Assembly: GCA_035946625.1 (NCBI GenBank)
Contig: DASYZE010000020.1
Coordinates: forward strand, 1-64,000
Reading direction: 5' to 3'
Length of the DNA stretch: 64,000 nucleotides
Source of the DNA: DASYXZ01 sp035946625
GTDB taxonomy: Bacteria; Acidobacteriota; Terriglobia; UBA7540
Position numbers and translations under genes: made by a program. Of the stretch, positions 56,688-64,000 are shown in pieces (the stretch's first letter is position 1; every line of letters begins with the position of its first letter). The notes under the pieces were generated by a model. That model had not been told where the DNA came from. It did not search any database and was given only the letters and a program-made list of their open reading frames with translations.

Positions 56688-58358
56688 CACGGCCCCTTCA
56701 GAAGCTGAAGAGACCAGCCTGGCGTATTTGGCGAACACGCCCGTCTTATAGCGCGGCTCAGGGGCTTCCCACTGGCCGAGGCGCTGTATCATTTCCTTCT
56801 CATCGAAATCAACCGACAGGCGGCGGGCGTTCACGTCAATTTCAATGAAGTCGCCGTCCGCGAGGGCGGCAATGGGTCCGCCGCGCGCGGCTTCCGGCGC
56901 CACGTGCCCCACCATCAAGCCTCGCGTCGCGCCGCTAAAGCGCCCGTCGGTGAGCAGCGCAACCGTCTCACCCAGGCCCGCGCCCACAATCGCTCCCGTC
57001 ACCCCCAGCATTTCACGCATTCCGGGACCACCTCGCGGCCCTTCGTAGCGAATCACCACCACGTCTCCGGCCTTGATTTTCTTCCCGGTCACGGCGCGCA
57101 TGGCCTGTTCTTCGCTGTCAAAGACGCGCGCCGGTCCGCGGTGGTGCAACCTCTCGTGTCCGGTAATCTTGGCCACCGAACCTTCCGGCGCGAGGTTGCC
57201 TTTCAAGATGACCAGCCCGCCGGTTTTCTTGAGCGCGCTTGCGACCGATCTCACCACGTCCTGGCCCGGAGTCTCCTTACAGGCCAGCGCTTCTTCCCCG
57301 ATTGTCTTCCCGCTCGGCGTCATCTGAGTGCCGTCAATAAAGTCTGGGCCGCCTTCCAGAAGTTTTTTCACAATCAGCGGAATGCCGCCCGCCCGGTAAA
57401 CATCCACCGCCACATACTTTCCCGCCGGTTTCAAATCCGCGATGATAGGCGTGCGCGCACTGACTTTATCAAAGTCCTCCATCGCGAGAGGCACGCGCGC
57501 CTCGCGCGCCAGCGCCAAAAGGTGCAGCACGGAGTTGGTGGACCCGCCCGTGGCGGCCACACCGGCAATGGCATTCTCAAACGCCTTGCGGGTAAGGAGG
57601 TCACGGGGACGCACGCCGCGTCTGAAAATATCCATCACCATTTGGCCGGTGCGGAACGCAATTTCGTCTTTCAACCCATCCATGGCCGGAACACTGTTGA
57701 AGCCCATGGGCGAGAATCCGATGAACTCCATGACCGTGGACATAGTGTTGGCGGTAAATTGTCCCCCGCAAGCGCCCGCCCCCGGGCAGGCCGAGTCTTC
57801 AAGTTTCTTCAGATCTTCATCGGTCATCAGTCCGGCGGCATTGGCGCCCACCGCCTCGTAGACATCCTGAATGGTCACATCGTGCCCCTGGAAACTTCCG
57901 GCGGCGATGGAGCCGCCGTAAAGAATGATGCTCGGAATATTCAAGCGAAGGAGCGCCATGCCGGCGGCTGGAATTGTCTTGTCGCATCCCACCAGCGCCA
58001 CCATGGCGTCAAACATATGGCCGCGCCCCACCAGCTCGATGGAATCGGCAATCACCTCACGGCTGACGAGCGACGCCTTCATGCCTTCAGTGCCCATAGT
58101 CACTCCGTCCGAGATGGAGATGGTGTTGAACTCCATGGGCGTGCCGCCGGCCGCGCGCACCCCTTCCTTCACTTTCGCCGCCAGGCGGCGCAAATGGAAA
58201 TTGCAAGGCATGGTTTCAATCCAGGTGTTGGCAATGCCGACGATGGGCCGCGCCAGGTCGGCGTCGGTAAATCCGATGGCTTTCAGCATGGCGCGCGCCC
58301 CCGCCCGGTCGCGGCCTTCCAGGATGGTGCGGCTTGGATTCTTCGGCTCTGACGGCAT
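56676..58358 (-). CDS. ilvD: Dihydroxy-acid dehydratase
   Basis: 560 residues, [Fe-S] enzyme of branched-chain amino-acid synthesis. The cluster-binding Cys are in VGCDKTIPAAGMAL and CPGAGACGGQFTANTM; the C-terminal HVAPEAARGGPIAALADGD segment is typical. Full length. The C-terminus ends GAVTGF, the last two codons and stop lying within a heptamer repeat. No other ilv gene is adjacent. Confidence 0.95.
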   Translation of the reverse strand: MPSEPKNPSRTILEGRDRAGARAMLKAIGFTDADLARPIVGIANTWIETMPCNFHLRRLAAKVKEGVRAAGGTPMEFNTISISDGVTMGTEGMKASLVSREVIADSIELVGRGHMFDAMVALVGCDKTIPAAGMALLRLNIPSIILYGGSIAAGSFQGHDVTIQDVYEAVGANAAGLMTDEDLKKLEDSACPGAGACGGQFTANTMSTVMEFIGFSPMGFNSVPAMDGLKDEIAFRTGQMVMDIFRRGVRPRDLLTRKAFENAIAGVAATGGSTNSVLHLLALAREARVPLAMEDFDKVSARTPIIADLKPAGKYVAVDVYRAGGIPLIVKKLLEGGPDFIDGTQMTPSGKTIGEEALACKETPGQDVVRSVASALKKTGGLVILKGNLAPEGSVAKITGHERLHHRGPARVFDSEEQAMRAVTGKKIKAGDVVVIRYEGPRGGPGMREMLGVTGAIVGAGLGETVALLTDGRFSGATRGLMVGHVAPEAARGGPIAALADGDFIEIDVNARRLSVDFDEKEMIQRLGQWEAPEPRYKTGVFAKYARLVSSASEGAVTGF

Positions 58359-58482
58359 ATCGCCCCCAAAAAGGAAATGTGTGCTCGCTGAATCTGGCGA
58401 AGGTTGAAAATAAGATAGTGCCAGATTAGGCGAAAGTGGGCAAGCCCGCTTTCAAGATGGTTGCGTCCGCGTATGGGTTGGT

Positions 58483-58548
58483 GGGAGCGGGGGCGTCTCG
58501 CCCCCCAGGAGATGACAAGGACGGAGCGGGCGAGACGCCCGCGCTCCC
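58483..58548. repeat. Large GC-rich REP-like hairpin
   Basis: Two 21-base arms (58483-58503 and 58528-58548) pair with a single mismatch around a 24-base loop; core GGGCGTCTCGCCC against GGGCGAGACGCCC. It lies in the divergent gap between ilvD and the gene at 58635. Similar GGGAGCG-GGCGTCTCGCCC elements are familiar as intergenic repeats in Acidobacteriota and related phyla. Confidence 0.75.
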
Positions 58549-58634
58549 GGCGAATTTAGGATACTATGTTCAAGATCGTGGACTCAGAATGAATGATCAA
58601 AATGACGCTGGATTATTTTCTGGCCGGACGGAAA

Positions 58635-59501
58635 ATGAAAAAACGGACGAAAAGCCCATGCGTGCTGCTTGTATTTTGGACGGCTTGGTCATGGGCGGCA
58701 ACTCCGCCCGATGTGATTACCGTGGAGTTGAGGCAAGCCACCGTGGATGCGTACTCGCGCTACGTTGAGGCCACGGAAGCGCGGGTGAAAGGGGAGATGG
58801 CGCGGCCAGGCAGGTTTCTCTACATCGACGGCCTTCCGCCTTCCCGCCGGGCGCAAGTTGAACAACAGCTCAAGCACGGGGACATTTTTATGGACCGCCT
58901 CGAAACCCTGGACGCCGCACGCCACAGCATCAAGATACCGGACGGTCTCGTTCACCACTGGATTGGCGACGTGTTCGTGCCCGGCGCCACCCTCAAGCAG
59001 GCGGTGGAATTCGCCCAGGACTACGTGCATCATCAGGACGTCTATAAACCGGAACTGATCCGTTCAAAATTGCTCAGCCACAAGGGCAACGACTTCAGGA
59101 TTTTCTACCGTCTGCGGAAACACAAGATCATCACCGTAACTTTGGATACGCAGCATGACGTGCATTTTTATTCCATCGACGCCGCGCACGAGTACAGCCG
59201 GTCCGCTTCCACGCACATCACCGAAGTCGACCACGCCGACCAGCCGGATGAAAGCGAGAAGCCGGTGGGGCGGGACAGCGGTTTTCTTTGGCGGATTGAT
59301 TCCTGGTGGCGCTGGGAAGAACGCGATGGCGGCCTTTACATCGAATGCGAGTCGGTTTCGTTGACGCGGGACATTCCCACTGGCCTCGGATGGATGATCG
59401 GCCCCTTTGTCACCAGCATCCCCAAAGAGTCGCTGCAAAACACCATGAGCTCCACTCGCTCCGCGCTTTTGGCCAGAATGGCAGCTGCGCGGAAACAATG
59501 A
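58635..59501 (+). CDS. Conserved exported hypothetical protein
   Basis: 288 residues. N-terminal signal (CVLLVFWTAWSWA), then an alpha/beta domain with FRIFYRLRKHKIITVTLDTQHDVHFY and a C-terminal WRWEERDGGLYIECESVSLTRDIP of SRPBCC/START-like look, seen widely in Acidobacteriota. No function known. ATG 58635 preferred over 58593. Confidence 0.7.
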   Translation: MKKRTKSPCVLLVFWTAWSWAATPPDVITVELRQATVDAYSRYVEATEARVKGEMARPGRFLYIDGLPPSRRAQVEQQLKHGDIFMDRLETLDAARHSIKIPDGLVHHWIGDVFVPGATLKQAVEFAQDYVHHQDVYKPELIRSKLLSHKGNDFRIFYRLRKHKIITVTLDTQHDVHFYSIDAAHEYSRSASTHITEVDHADQPDESEKPVGRDSGFLWRIDSWWRWEERDGGLYIECESVSLTRDIPTGLGWMIGPFVTSIPKESLQNTMSSTRSALLARMAAARKQ

Positions 59502-59669
59502 TTGCGGGCGGAATCGCACGAGCGCAAACAGCCCTGCGATCTGAACCGATTGCTTCACCTGGGCGGCCCTAGTGTGATAGGGTGAGTTGACTCAGAAAAC
59601 CGTTAAAATGGAAAATCCGGCCGCGCGCTTGTGCCGGCCAAAGCCAATCGTTGGGGGGGAATTCGAAGG

Positions 59670-60311
59670 ATGAGACGATATGCAGTCCTGGTGACCAGCC
59701 TGCTTTTCCTCGTGCCCCCGCCCGGTACCAGGGCGTTGGCCAAAGATCGTTGGGTGCGCCTTTTCAACGGAAAGGATTTGACCGGCTGGAAAAATAATGG
59801 CAAAGAAAAGTGGGTGGTGGACCACGGCACGATTCTGTGCGCAAGCCAGGCCAACCAATACGGCTACCTGACCACCGAAAAAACCTATCGCGATTTCAAT
59901 CTTCGCCTTCAATTCAAGACCGAAGCGGCGGGCAATAGCGGAGTCTTTTTTCACTCCCACATTGTGGGCATTGATCCCCAACACGGGCCGGATATTGAAG
60001 GCATGCAGGCGGAAGTTGATCCCAGCGTCGGGAAACACACGGGAGGGCTCTACGAAAGCGGAGGCCGGGGCTGGGTTGCACAACCGACGGCGGAGGGTGA
60101 AAGAGCGCTCAAACCCGGCCAGTGGAACCTGCTCGAAATCTCAGCGCGGGGAAATCATATCGTGACTCACTTGAACGGTGTGGCGATAGTTGATTTCACC
60201 GATCCAGCGCCGAAATTTACCGATGGCGTGATTGGATTGCAGATCCACACCGGAGGCGGAGTCAGAGTTCGCTGGAAGAACATTGAGATTCAAGACGCAT
60301 CGAAGCAGTAG
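59670..60311 (+). CDS. DUF1080 (3-keto-disaccharide hydrolase-type) exported protein
   Basis: 213 residues. Signal peptide (VLVTSLLFLVPPPGTRALA) then a concanavalin-like DUF1080 domain (RLFNGKDLTGWKN, GNSGVFFHSHIVG, GLYESGGRGWV, VIGLQIHTGGGVRVRWKNIEI). Members of this family hydrolyse 3-keto-glycosides. Two further sugar-processing genes follow, both with Tat signals, forming a likely periplasmic pathway. Start at 59670 (MRRYAVL). Confidence 0.85.
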   Translation: MRRYAVLVTSLLFLVPPPGTRALAKDRWVRLFNGKDLTGWKNNGKEKWVVDHGTILCASQANQYGYLTTEKTYRDFNLRLQFKTEAAGNSGVFFHSHIVGIDPQHGPDIEGMQAEVDPSVGKHTGGLYESGGRGWVAQPTAEGERALKPGQWNLLEISARGNHIVTHLNGVAIVDFTDPAPKFTDGVIGLQIHTGGGVRVRWKNIEIQDASKQ

Positions 60312-60359
60312 GCGGGAAATAGTAATTCAAGATTCAAGCAATCCTTAGGAGGTTTGGAA

Positions 60360-61649
60360 ATGAGCGACAATCAAAAGGGAAAAATAGGCCGCAGGGAATT
60401 TATGGGGGCTGCCGCCACGGGCGGTCTGATGTTGATCAAGCCGGAGCTGGTGCGCGGCACCGCGGCCAATTCCGCCGTCCGTGTGGGCCTGCTCGGCTGC
60501 GGCGGCCGGGGCACTGAAGACACCAACAATCTGGTGGATACCGGCGGCGCTCGCGTCACGGCGTTGGCCGATCTTTTCCAGGACCAGCTCGACGCGGCGA
60601 AAAAACACTTTGACGATCTGGCGCAAGCCAAGGGATTCGCCGGCGTCGATTCCTCGCAAATGTTCGTGGGCCCCAAAGCCTATGAGCAAATCGCATCCTC
60701 TCCGGAAGTGGACGCGGTGGTGATTACCTCGCCGCCGTATTTCCATCCCCAACACCTGGAAGCCGCGGTGAAGGCGGGTAAACACGTCTACTGCGAGAAG
60801 CCGGTGGCCGTGGATGTGCCCGGAGCCAAGCATGTGATCGAAATAGGCAAAAGGGCGCAAGGCAAGCTCAGCCTGGACGTGGGATTCCAGATTCGCAACG
60901 CCCCCCCGTTCGTCGAACTGGTCACGCGCATCCACGGCGGCGCGCTGGGAAAAATTGCCTGCGGCGAGGTTTACTATTATGCGGGCGGGCTCAACCGGCC
61001 GGCATGGCCCAACGCTTCCGATGTCGAACGAAGAATCCGCAACTGGGTATATGACCGTGTTTTGTCAGGTGACATTATCGTGGAACAGAACATCCACGTG
61101 ATTGACGTCTGCAATTGGATGCTACAGGGTCATCCGGATAAAGCCACCGGCACGGGCGGGCGCGCCGCCCGCACCGATTCAGGTGACGCGTTCGGCCACT
61201 TCAACGTGGTCTACCACTATCCTGACCAGGTCCACGTCACGCTCAACTCCACCCAATTCGACAAGGGCTGGTGGGATGTGAATGAGCGCATGTTCGGCAG
61301 CAAGGGGGTTTCCGAGTCCCACTATTCCGGCCCTTGCGCTATTTATGGCGACGAGCCGTGGGCCTGGACGGGAAACACTCCACCCCAAGGCGCGGACACC
61401 AAGAATTTTTCAGCTTCGGGCGCCTTCCACGACAATCTGGCGCAAGCTGACCCGGAAAAAAAGAAAGCATTCATCGAAAGCATCACCAGCGGGATGTTCC
61501 ACAATCAGGCGGCGCTGGGCGCCGAGTCCGCCATGACCGCCATGCTGGGCCGCACCGCAGCTTACACCGGCCACGAGGTCACCTGGGAAGAATTGCTGAA
61601 GTCGGAAGAGCATTGGGATTCGGGGATTGATTTGAACAAGCTGGGATGA
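60360..61649 (+). CDS. Gfo/Idh/MocA-family oxidoreductase, Tat-exported
   Basis: 429 residues. Tat signal GRREFMGAAATGG near residue 10, then a Rossmann fold (VRVGLLGCGGRGTEDTN) and the CEKPVAVDV strand with its conserved Lys, followed by the beta-sheet substrate domain. Such exported members act on glycans with bound NAD(P). ATG 60360 has AGGAGG upstream. Lies between the DUF1080 and isomerase genes. The stop overlaps the first unit of heptamer array E. Confidence 0.9.
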   Translation: MSDNQKGKIGRREFMGAAATGGLMLIKPELVRGTAANSAVRVGLLGCGGRGTEDTNNLVDTGGARVTALADLFQDQLDAAKKHFDDLAQAKGFAGVDSSQMFVGPKAYEQIASSPEVDAVVITSPPYFHPQHLEAAVKAGKHVYCEKPVAVDVPGAKHVIEIGKRAQGKLSLDVGFQIRNAPPFVELVTRIHGGALGKIACGEVYYYAGGLNRPAWPNASDVERRIRNWVYDRVLSGDIIVEQNIHVIDVCNWMLQGHPDKATGTGGRAARTDSGDAFGHFNVVYHYPDQVHVTLNSTQFDKGWWDVNERMFGSKGVSESHYSGPCAIYGDEPWAWTGNTPPQGADTKNFSASGAFHDNLAQADPEKKKAFIESITSGMFHNQAALGAESAMTAMLGRTAAYTGHEVTWEELLKSEEHWDSGIDLNKLG

Positions 61650-61796
61650 AGGCAGAAATCAGGAGTCAGAAGACCGAATGGAGAAGATCGCGCATCAATT
61701 TCAGAACTGGAGACGATCACCTTTTGAGGAAATAGTACGAAACTGGCGCCCCGGCTTCTGACTCCCCACTCCTGGCTTCTGACTCCTTCTATTCTT
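61648..61796. repeat. Heptanucleotide array E, inverted pair
   Basis: Direct block 61648-61689 (GAAGGCA, GAAATCA, GGAGTCA, GAAGACC, GAATGGA, GAAGATC) shares its first base with the oxidoreductase stop. Inverted block 61755-61796 (CTTCTGA, CTCCCCA, CTCCTGG, CTTCTGA, CTCCTTC, TATTCTT) is complementary to it. The units belong to the same family as array A 52 kb away. The AAGGAGG of the next gene follows immediately. Confidence 0.85.
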
Positions 61797-61807
61797 AAGG
61801 AGGCATC

Positions 61808-62707
61808 GTGCAAAAGTCGTCGCGACGTGATTTTTTGAAAACTTCTGTAAGTGCGGCAGCGGTGGTTGGCATTACCGCTCCAGCGATGACCGCCCCCGTG
61901 GCGTTACCCGGTCCGCCCGTCGCGCCGCGAATCAAGAAAGGCGTTTTGCTGGGCATGCTGCCCAAAAACTTGAGCTACGCTGACCGCCTCAAGATGGCGC
62001 GCGACGTTGGCTTTGAGGGCATCCAGGCTTACACCACTCCGGACCAGCATGAGGCGGAAGAAATTAAAAAGGCGGCCGACGACGCCGGAATCAAGATCGA
62101 TTCGGTCATGAACATGGACCACTGGAAGTTTCCCCTCTCCAGCGCCGACCCCGCCGTGGTGCAGAAGAGCATCGAAGGCATGAAAACTTCGTTGCACAAT
62201 GCGAAGCTTTGGGGATCGTACTCCGTGCTGTTGGTGCCCGCGGTGGTGAATGAGGAGACAAGCTACCAGGAGGCCTGGACCCGATCGCAAAAGGTGATTC
62301 GAAAACTCATTCCCCTGGCTCGCGAGCTGGGCGTGGTGATCGCGCTGGAGGAAGTCTGGAATAAATTCCTGTTGAGCCCGCTCGAATTCGCCGCCTACAT
62401 CGACGAATTCAAAAGCCCCTGGATTAAAGCCTGGTTCGATGTGGGCAACGTGGTGCTCTACGGATATCCCCAGGACTGGATTCGCACGCTGGGCAAGCGG
62501 ATTGTGGAAGTCCATCTGAAGGATTTCAAGCGCGAGGGCTACCAGTGGGTTAACCTGGGCGAGGGCAGCATCAACTGGCCGGAAGTCCGCAAGGCGTTCG
62601 CCGATATCGGATATAACGGTTATGCCACCACGGAACTCGAAGGCGGCGATGAGGCGTATCTGCGCGACGTAAGCCAGCGCGTGGACCGGTTAGTGCTGGG
62701 TGTATGA
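61808..62707 (+). CDS. Sugar phosphate isomerase/epimerase family protein, Tat-exported
   Basis: 299 residues. Tat signal SSRRDFLKTSVSAAAVVG at residues 3-20, then an AP-endonuclease-2-like TIM barrel (GFEGIQAYTT, KAWFDVGNVVLYGYP, VEVHLKDFKREGYQWVNLGEGSINW) of the hydroxypyruvate-isomerase/xylose-isomerase-like superfamily. GTG 61808 lies four bases after AAGGAGG. Probably acts on the keto-sugars released by the preceding two enzymes. Confidence 0.88.
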   Translation: MQKSSRRDFLKTSVSAAAVVGITAPAMTAPVALPGPPVAPRIKKGVLLGMLPKNLSYADRLKMARDVGFEGIQAYTTPDQHEAEEIKKAADDAGIKIDSVMNMDHWKFPLSSADPAVVQKSIEGMKTSLHNAKLWGSYSVLLVPAVVNEETSYQEAWTRSQKVIRKLIPLARELGVVIALEEVWNKFLLSPLEFAAYIDEFKSPWIKAWFDVGNVVLYGYPQDWIRTLGKRIVEVHLKDFKREGYQWVNLGEGSINWPEVRKAFADIGYNGYATTELEGGDEAYLRDVSQRVDRLVLGV

Positions 62708-62779
62708 GTAAGTACAGAACACTACCAAGGTGTCAAGGCATTCTCACAGGGAACGCTCTGCCGAGAGCTCAAGGGAAGA

Positions 62780-63352
62780 TCAAGTTTCCACCTCTTGACG
62801 AGCGCGCTTCAACAAGTCAGAAATTCCGAGTTCTTGCGCCCACTTTTCCAGGTACTCGATGTCCAGCCGGCCGGCTTGCAGCTTAAGCATACCCATTACA
62901 TCGCGCCATTGATTCTCCAAAACTTCACCGCCCTGCCAATACCAAACTAGCTTTGAGAGAATCGAATCTTCGGGGGTCTGAATATAGGCGAAGAAATCAG
63001 TGCCCGGATTGAGTTGCTTCAAAAGACGGCGAGAAAATTCCACTTCACTGAAGCGATCCTTCCGCAAAATGAAGAAGTCAACCTTGAAAGATGATTCAAA
63101 GTGAATGATGGTGAACCAAGCCTGGCCCGATAGGGCAGATTCGATCATCCTGCGGTCAATGTAAAAATCCTTCGAAAATGCGCGAGTGAATTGATCAATG
63201 TGAAAGCGATCCAACTTCACAATAAAGTCTTCGTCCTGGGTGAACCGGGCAAAACCGTGTGAAGAACTTGCGAAGGAGCCCACCTACATGCTCGGAATGC
63301 TCAATGAGTCCAAAGTCGTAACCACGTAGCGGAGAATCTCGAGGAGTTCCAT
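62780..63352 (-). pseudogene. Nucleotidyltransferase-like gene interrupted by an amber codon
   Basis: The open frame from 63283 (GTG) encodes 167 residues starting VGSFASSSHGFARFTQDEDF, the nucleotidyltransferase core seen in AbiEii/MNT-like proteins that pair with small helical partners. The same frame continues upstream for 22 further codons to an ATG at 63352 (MELLEILRYVVTTLDSLSIP), exactly the N-terminus expected, but is broken by a single TAG at 63284-63286 immediately before Val-Gly-Ser. TAG is an ordinary stop here (it ends two neighbouring genes). Either the gene is a nonsense-mutant pseudogene, it uses the internal GTG with loss of the first helix, or readthrough occurs. Confidence 0.75.
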
Positions 63353-63356
63353 TCAT

Positions 63357-63620
63357 CTACCGCAAAGTTGGAGGGTAGGGCTCAGGTCCGTAAACTCTGG
63401 TGGCAAGGGCTGGCCCCAGGATCAGCGTCGAAAGGCGCCGGTGAAGTTCCGCAGGGCTTGCTTCAGGAAATCGAGCTCGAAGGCTGGATAAACTCAGCGT
63501 TCGGCCAGCCAGAATAAGGTCAATCACGAGCTGAAATTTACGGGAAGATGGCATATTACGAAGAATTTCGATCTGAATCTCTTCCGCCTCGGGATGCGTG
63601 TCTGACATTCGTGAAGGCAT
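63357..63620 (-). CDS. Small partner protein of the nucleotidyltransferase
   Basis: 87 residues, helical (HPEAEEIQIEILRNMPSSRKFQLVIDLI, LSLSSLRARFPEASPAELHRRLSTLILG). This short protein is commonly found directly ahead of a GSFASS-type nucleotidyltransferase in Acidobacteriota and Chloroflexota, a layout reminiscent of toxin-antitoxin or MNT/HEPN modules. Its TAG stop is four bases from the downstream ATG. Start 63620 with GGGGAG upstream. Confidence 0.7.
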   Translation of the reverse strand: MPSRMSDTHPEAEEIQIEILRNMPSSRKFQLVIDLILAGRTLSLSSLRARFPEASPAELHRRLSTLILGPALATRVYGPEPYPPTLR

Positions 63621-63700
63621 GACTCCCCTACTTTAACATACGGATTATTCGCGGGCCAATGCATTGAAATTCGGAAGGAGTGACCGTTTCCGATGCGGGC

Positions 63701-64000
63701 TCACCGTTTTTTGCGCCGCAGCTTCCGCACCGGGGTCCACCCGGCTGGAGGGCTTTTCCTGCAACTCGATTTTTTACTTCGCCCAACTCGCAGTTGCCAG
63801 GCCGCGCGTAAGGCTCCGGCTAACAAATCCTCGTTCGCCGCTGCCAGCCGGATGTGGGTCATGCCCATACGTCCCCATCCGCCGGCAATGGGCACAAAAA
63901 CCTCGGGCAGTTCCCCCACGAAAGCGGCCTGCTGGTCTGGGGTGAGCTTCAGGTTTCCGAATCCCTGGTGTGCCGAGGCAAGCGTCGCAAAAATTTTCCC
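63701..64000 (-). CDS. MmcQ/YjbR-family DNA-binding-like protein (partial, N-terminus outside)
   Basis: The last 99 residues of a protein whose frame runs off the right edge. GFGNLKLTPDQQAAFVGELPEVFVPIAGGWGRMGMTHIRLAAA matches the C-terminal half of the MmcQ/YjbR family (double-wing DNA-binding fold of unknown function). A basic tail (KLRRKKR) follows. The true start lies beyond 64000; an in-frame GTG at 63919 is internal. Confidence 0.75.
   Translation of the reverse strand, partial: GKIFATLASAHQGFGNLKLTPDQQAAFVGELPEVFVPIAGGWGRMGMTHIRLAAANEDLLAGALRAAWQLRVGRSKKSSCRKSPPAGWTPVRKLRRKKR

Noticed and set aside
56904..58352. Long plus-strand frame (482 codons) opposite ilvD
   Set aside because: Antisense shadow of ilvD; no domain, His/Arg-rich composition.

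Overview
The window looks like a chromosomal contig of an uncultured Acidobacteriota (Terriglobia-like) bacterium. The inference rests on gene content: a VPS10/BNR-repeat secreted protein, a VWFA protein of the acidobacterial type, a Ser/Thr kinase fused to a TolB/FlgO-like domain plus TPRs, a DUF4382 lipoprotein, a TonB_C-domain secreted protein, a complete Alternative Complex III plus caa3 oxidase operon, and Tat-exported DUF1080/Gfo-Idh/isomerase genes. GC content is high in genes, with a few AT-richer intergenic islands. No rRNA, tRNA or CRISPR was found.

Layout. 1-0.1 kb: 3' tip of an ISKra4-type transposase. 0.3-6.4 kb (minus): VPS10-like protein, proline dehydrogenase, a Tyr-less SDR and a DapA-family lyase. 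6.75-9.1 kb (plus): DPP-IV-type S9 peptidase. 9.2-11.8 kb (minus): a compact five-gene operon (membrane protein, winged-helix regulator, cis-prenyltransferase, two membrane proteins). 11.9-14.4 kb (minus): U32-like protein and a ketoglutarate-semialdehyde-type dehydrogenase. 14.6-16.1 kb (minus): DUF4382 lipoprotein ending in a strong hairpin. 16.9-29.3 kb (plus): the respiratory operon actABCDEF, a small membrane protein, SCO, ctaCDEF, with mostly overlapping or abutting genes. 29.6-32 kb: kinase-TPR protein. 32.8-37.2 kb (plus): surE, gltX, rlmB, VWFA protein. 37.3-39 kb (minus): secreted protein, TonB_C protein, acpS. 39.3-43.5 kb: pgeF-like, rlmN, bamD-like and a divergent rpe paralogue. 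43.6-46.1 kb: small unrecognised genes. 46.3-51 kb (minus): lipoprotein, EamA transporter, a PotC-PotD fusion and PotB. 51-53.6 kb: giant TPR protein. 53.9-58.4 kb (minus): acyl-CoA dehydrogenase, RNase H, CT398-like zinc-ribbon protein, ilvD. 58.6-62.7 kb (plus): secreted protein, then DUF1080, Gfo/Idh/MocA and sugar isomerase genes suggesting periplasmic 3-keto-sugar processing. 62.8-64 kb (minus): a nucleotidyltransferase gene broken by an in-frame amber codon, its partner gene, and the end of an MmcQ/YjbR gene.

The most unusual signal is between the genes. At least six loci carry short tandem arrays with a period of exactly seven bases. The unit sequence differs from locus to locus, the arrays usually begin at or within a few bases of a stop codon, and at four loci they occur as inverted pairs around a roughly 35-65 base spacer, so the transcript could fold into a long stem. 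Two arrays intrude into coding sequence (actE signal peptide, ilvD terminus). Four further REP/MITE-like inverted-repeat elements lie in other gaps.
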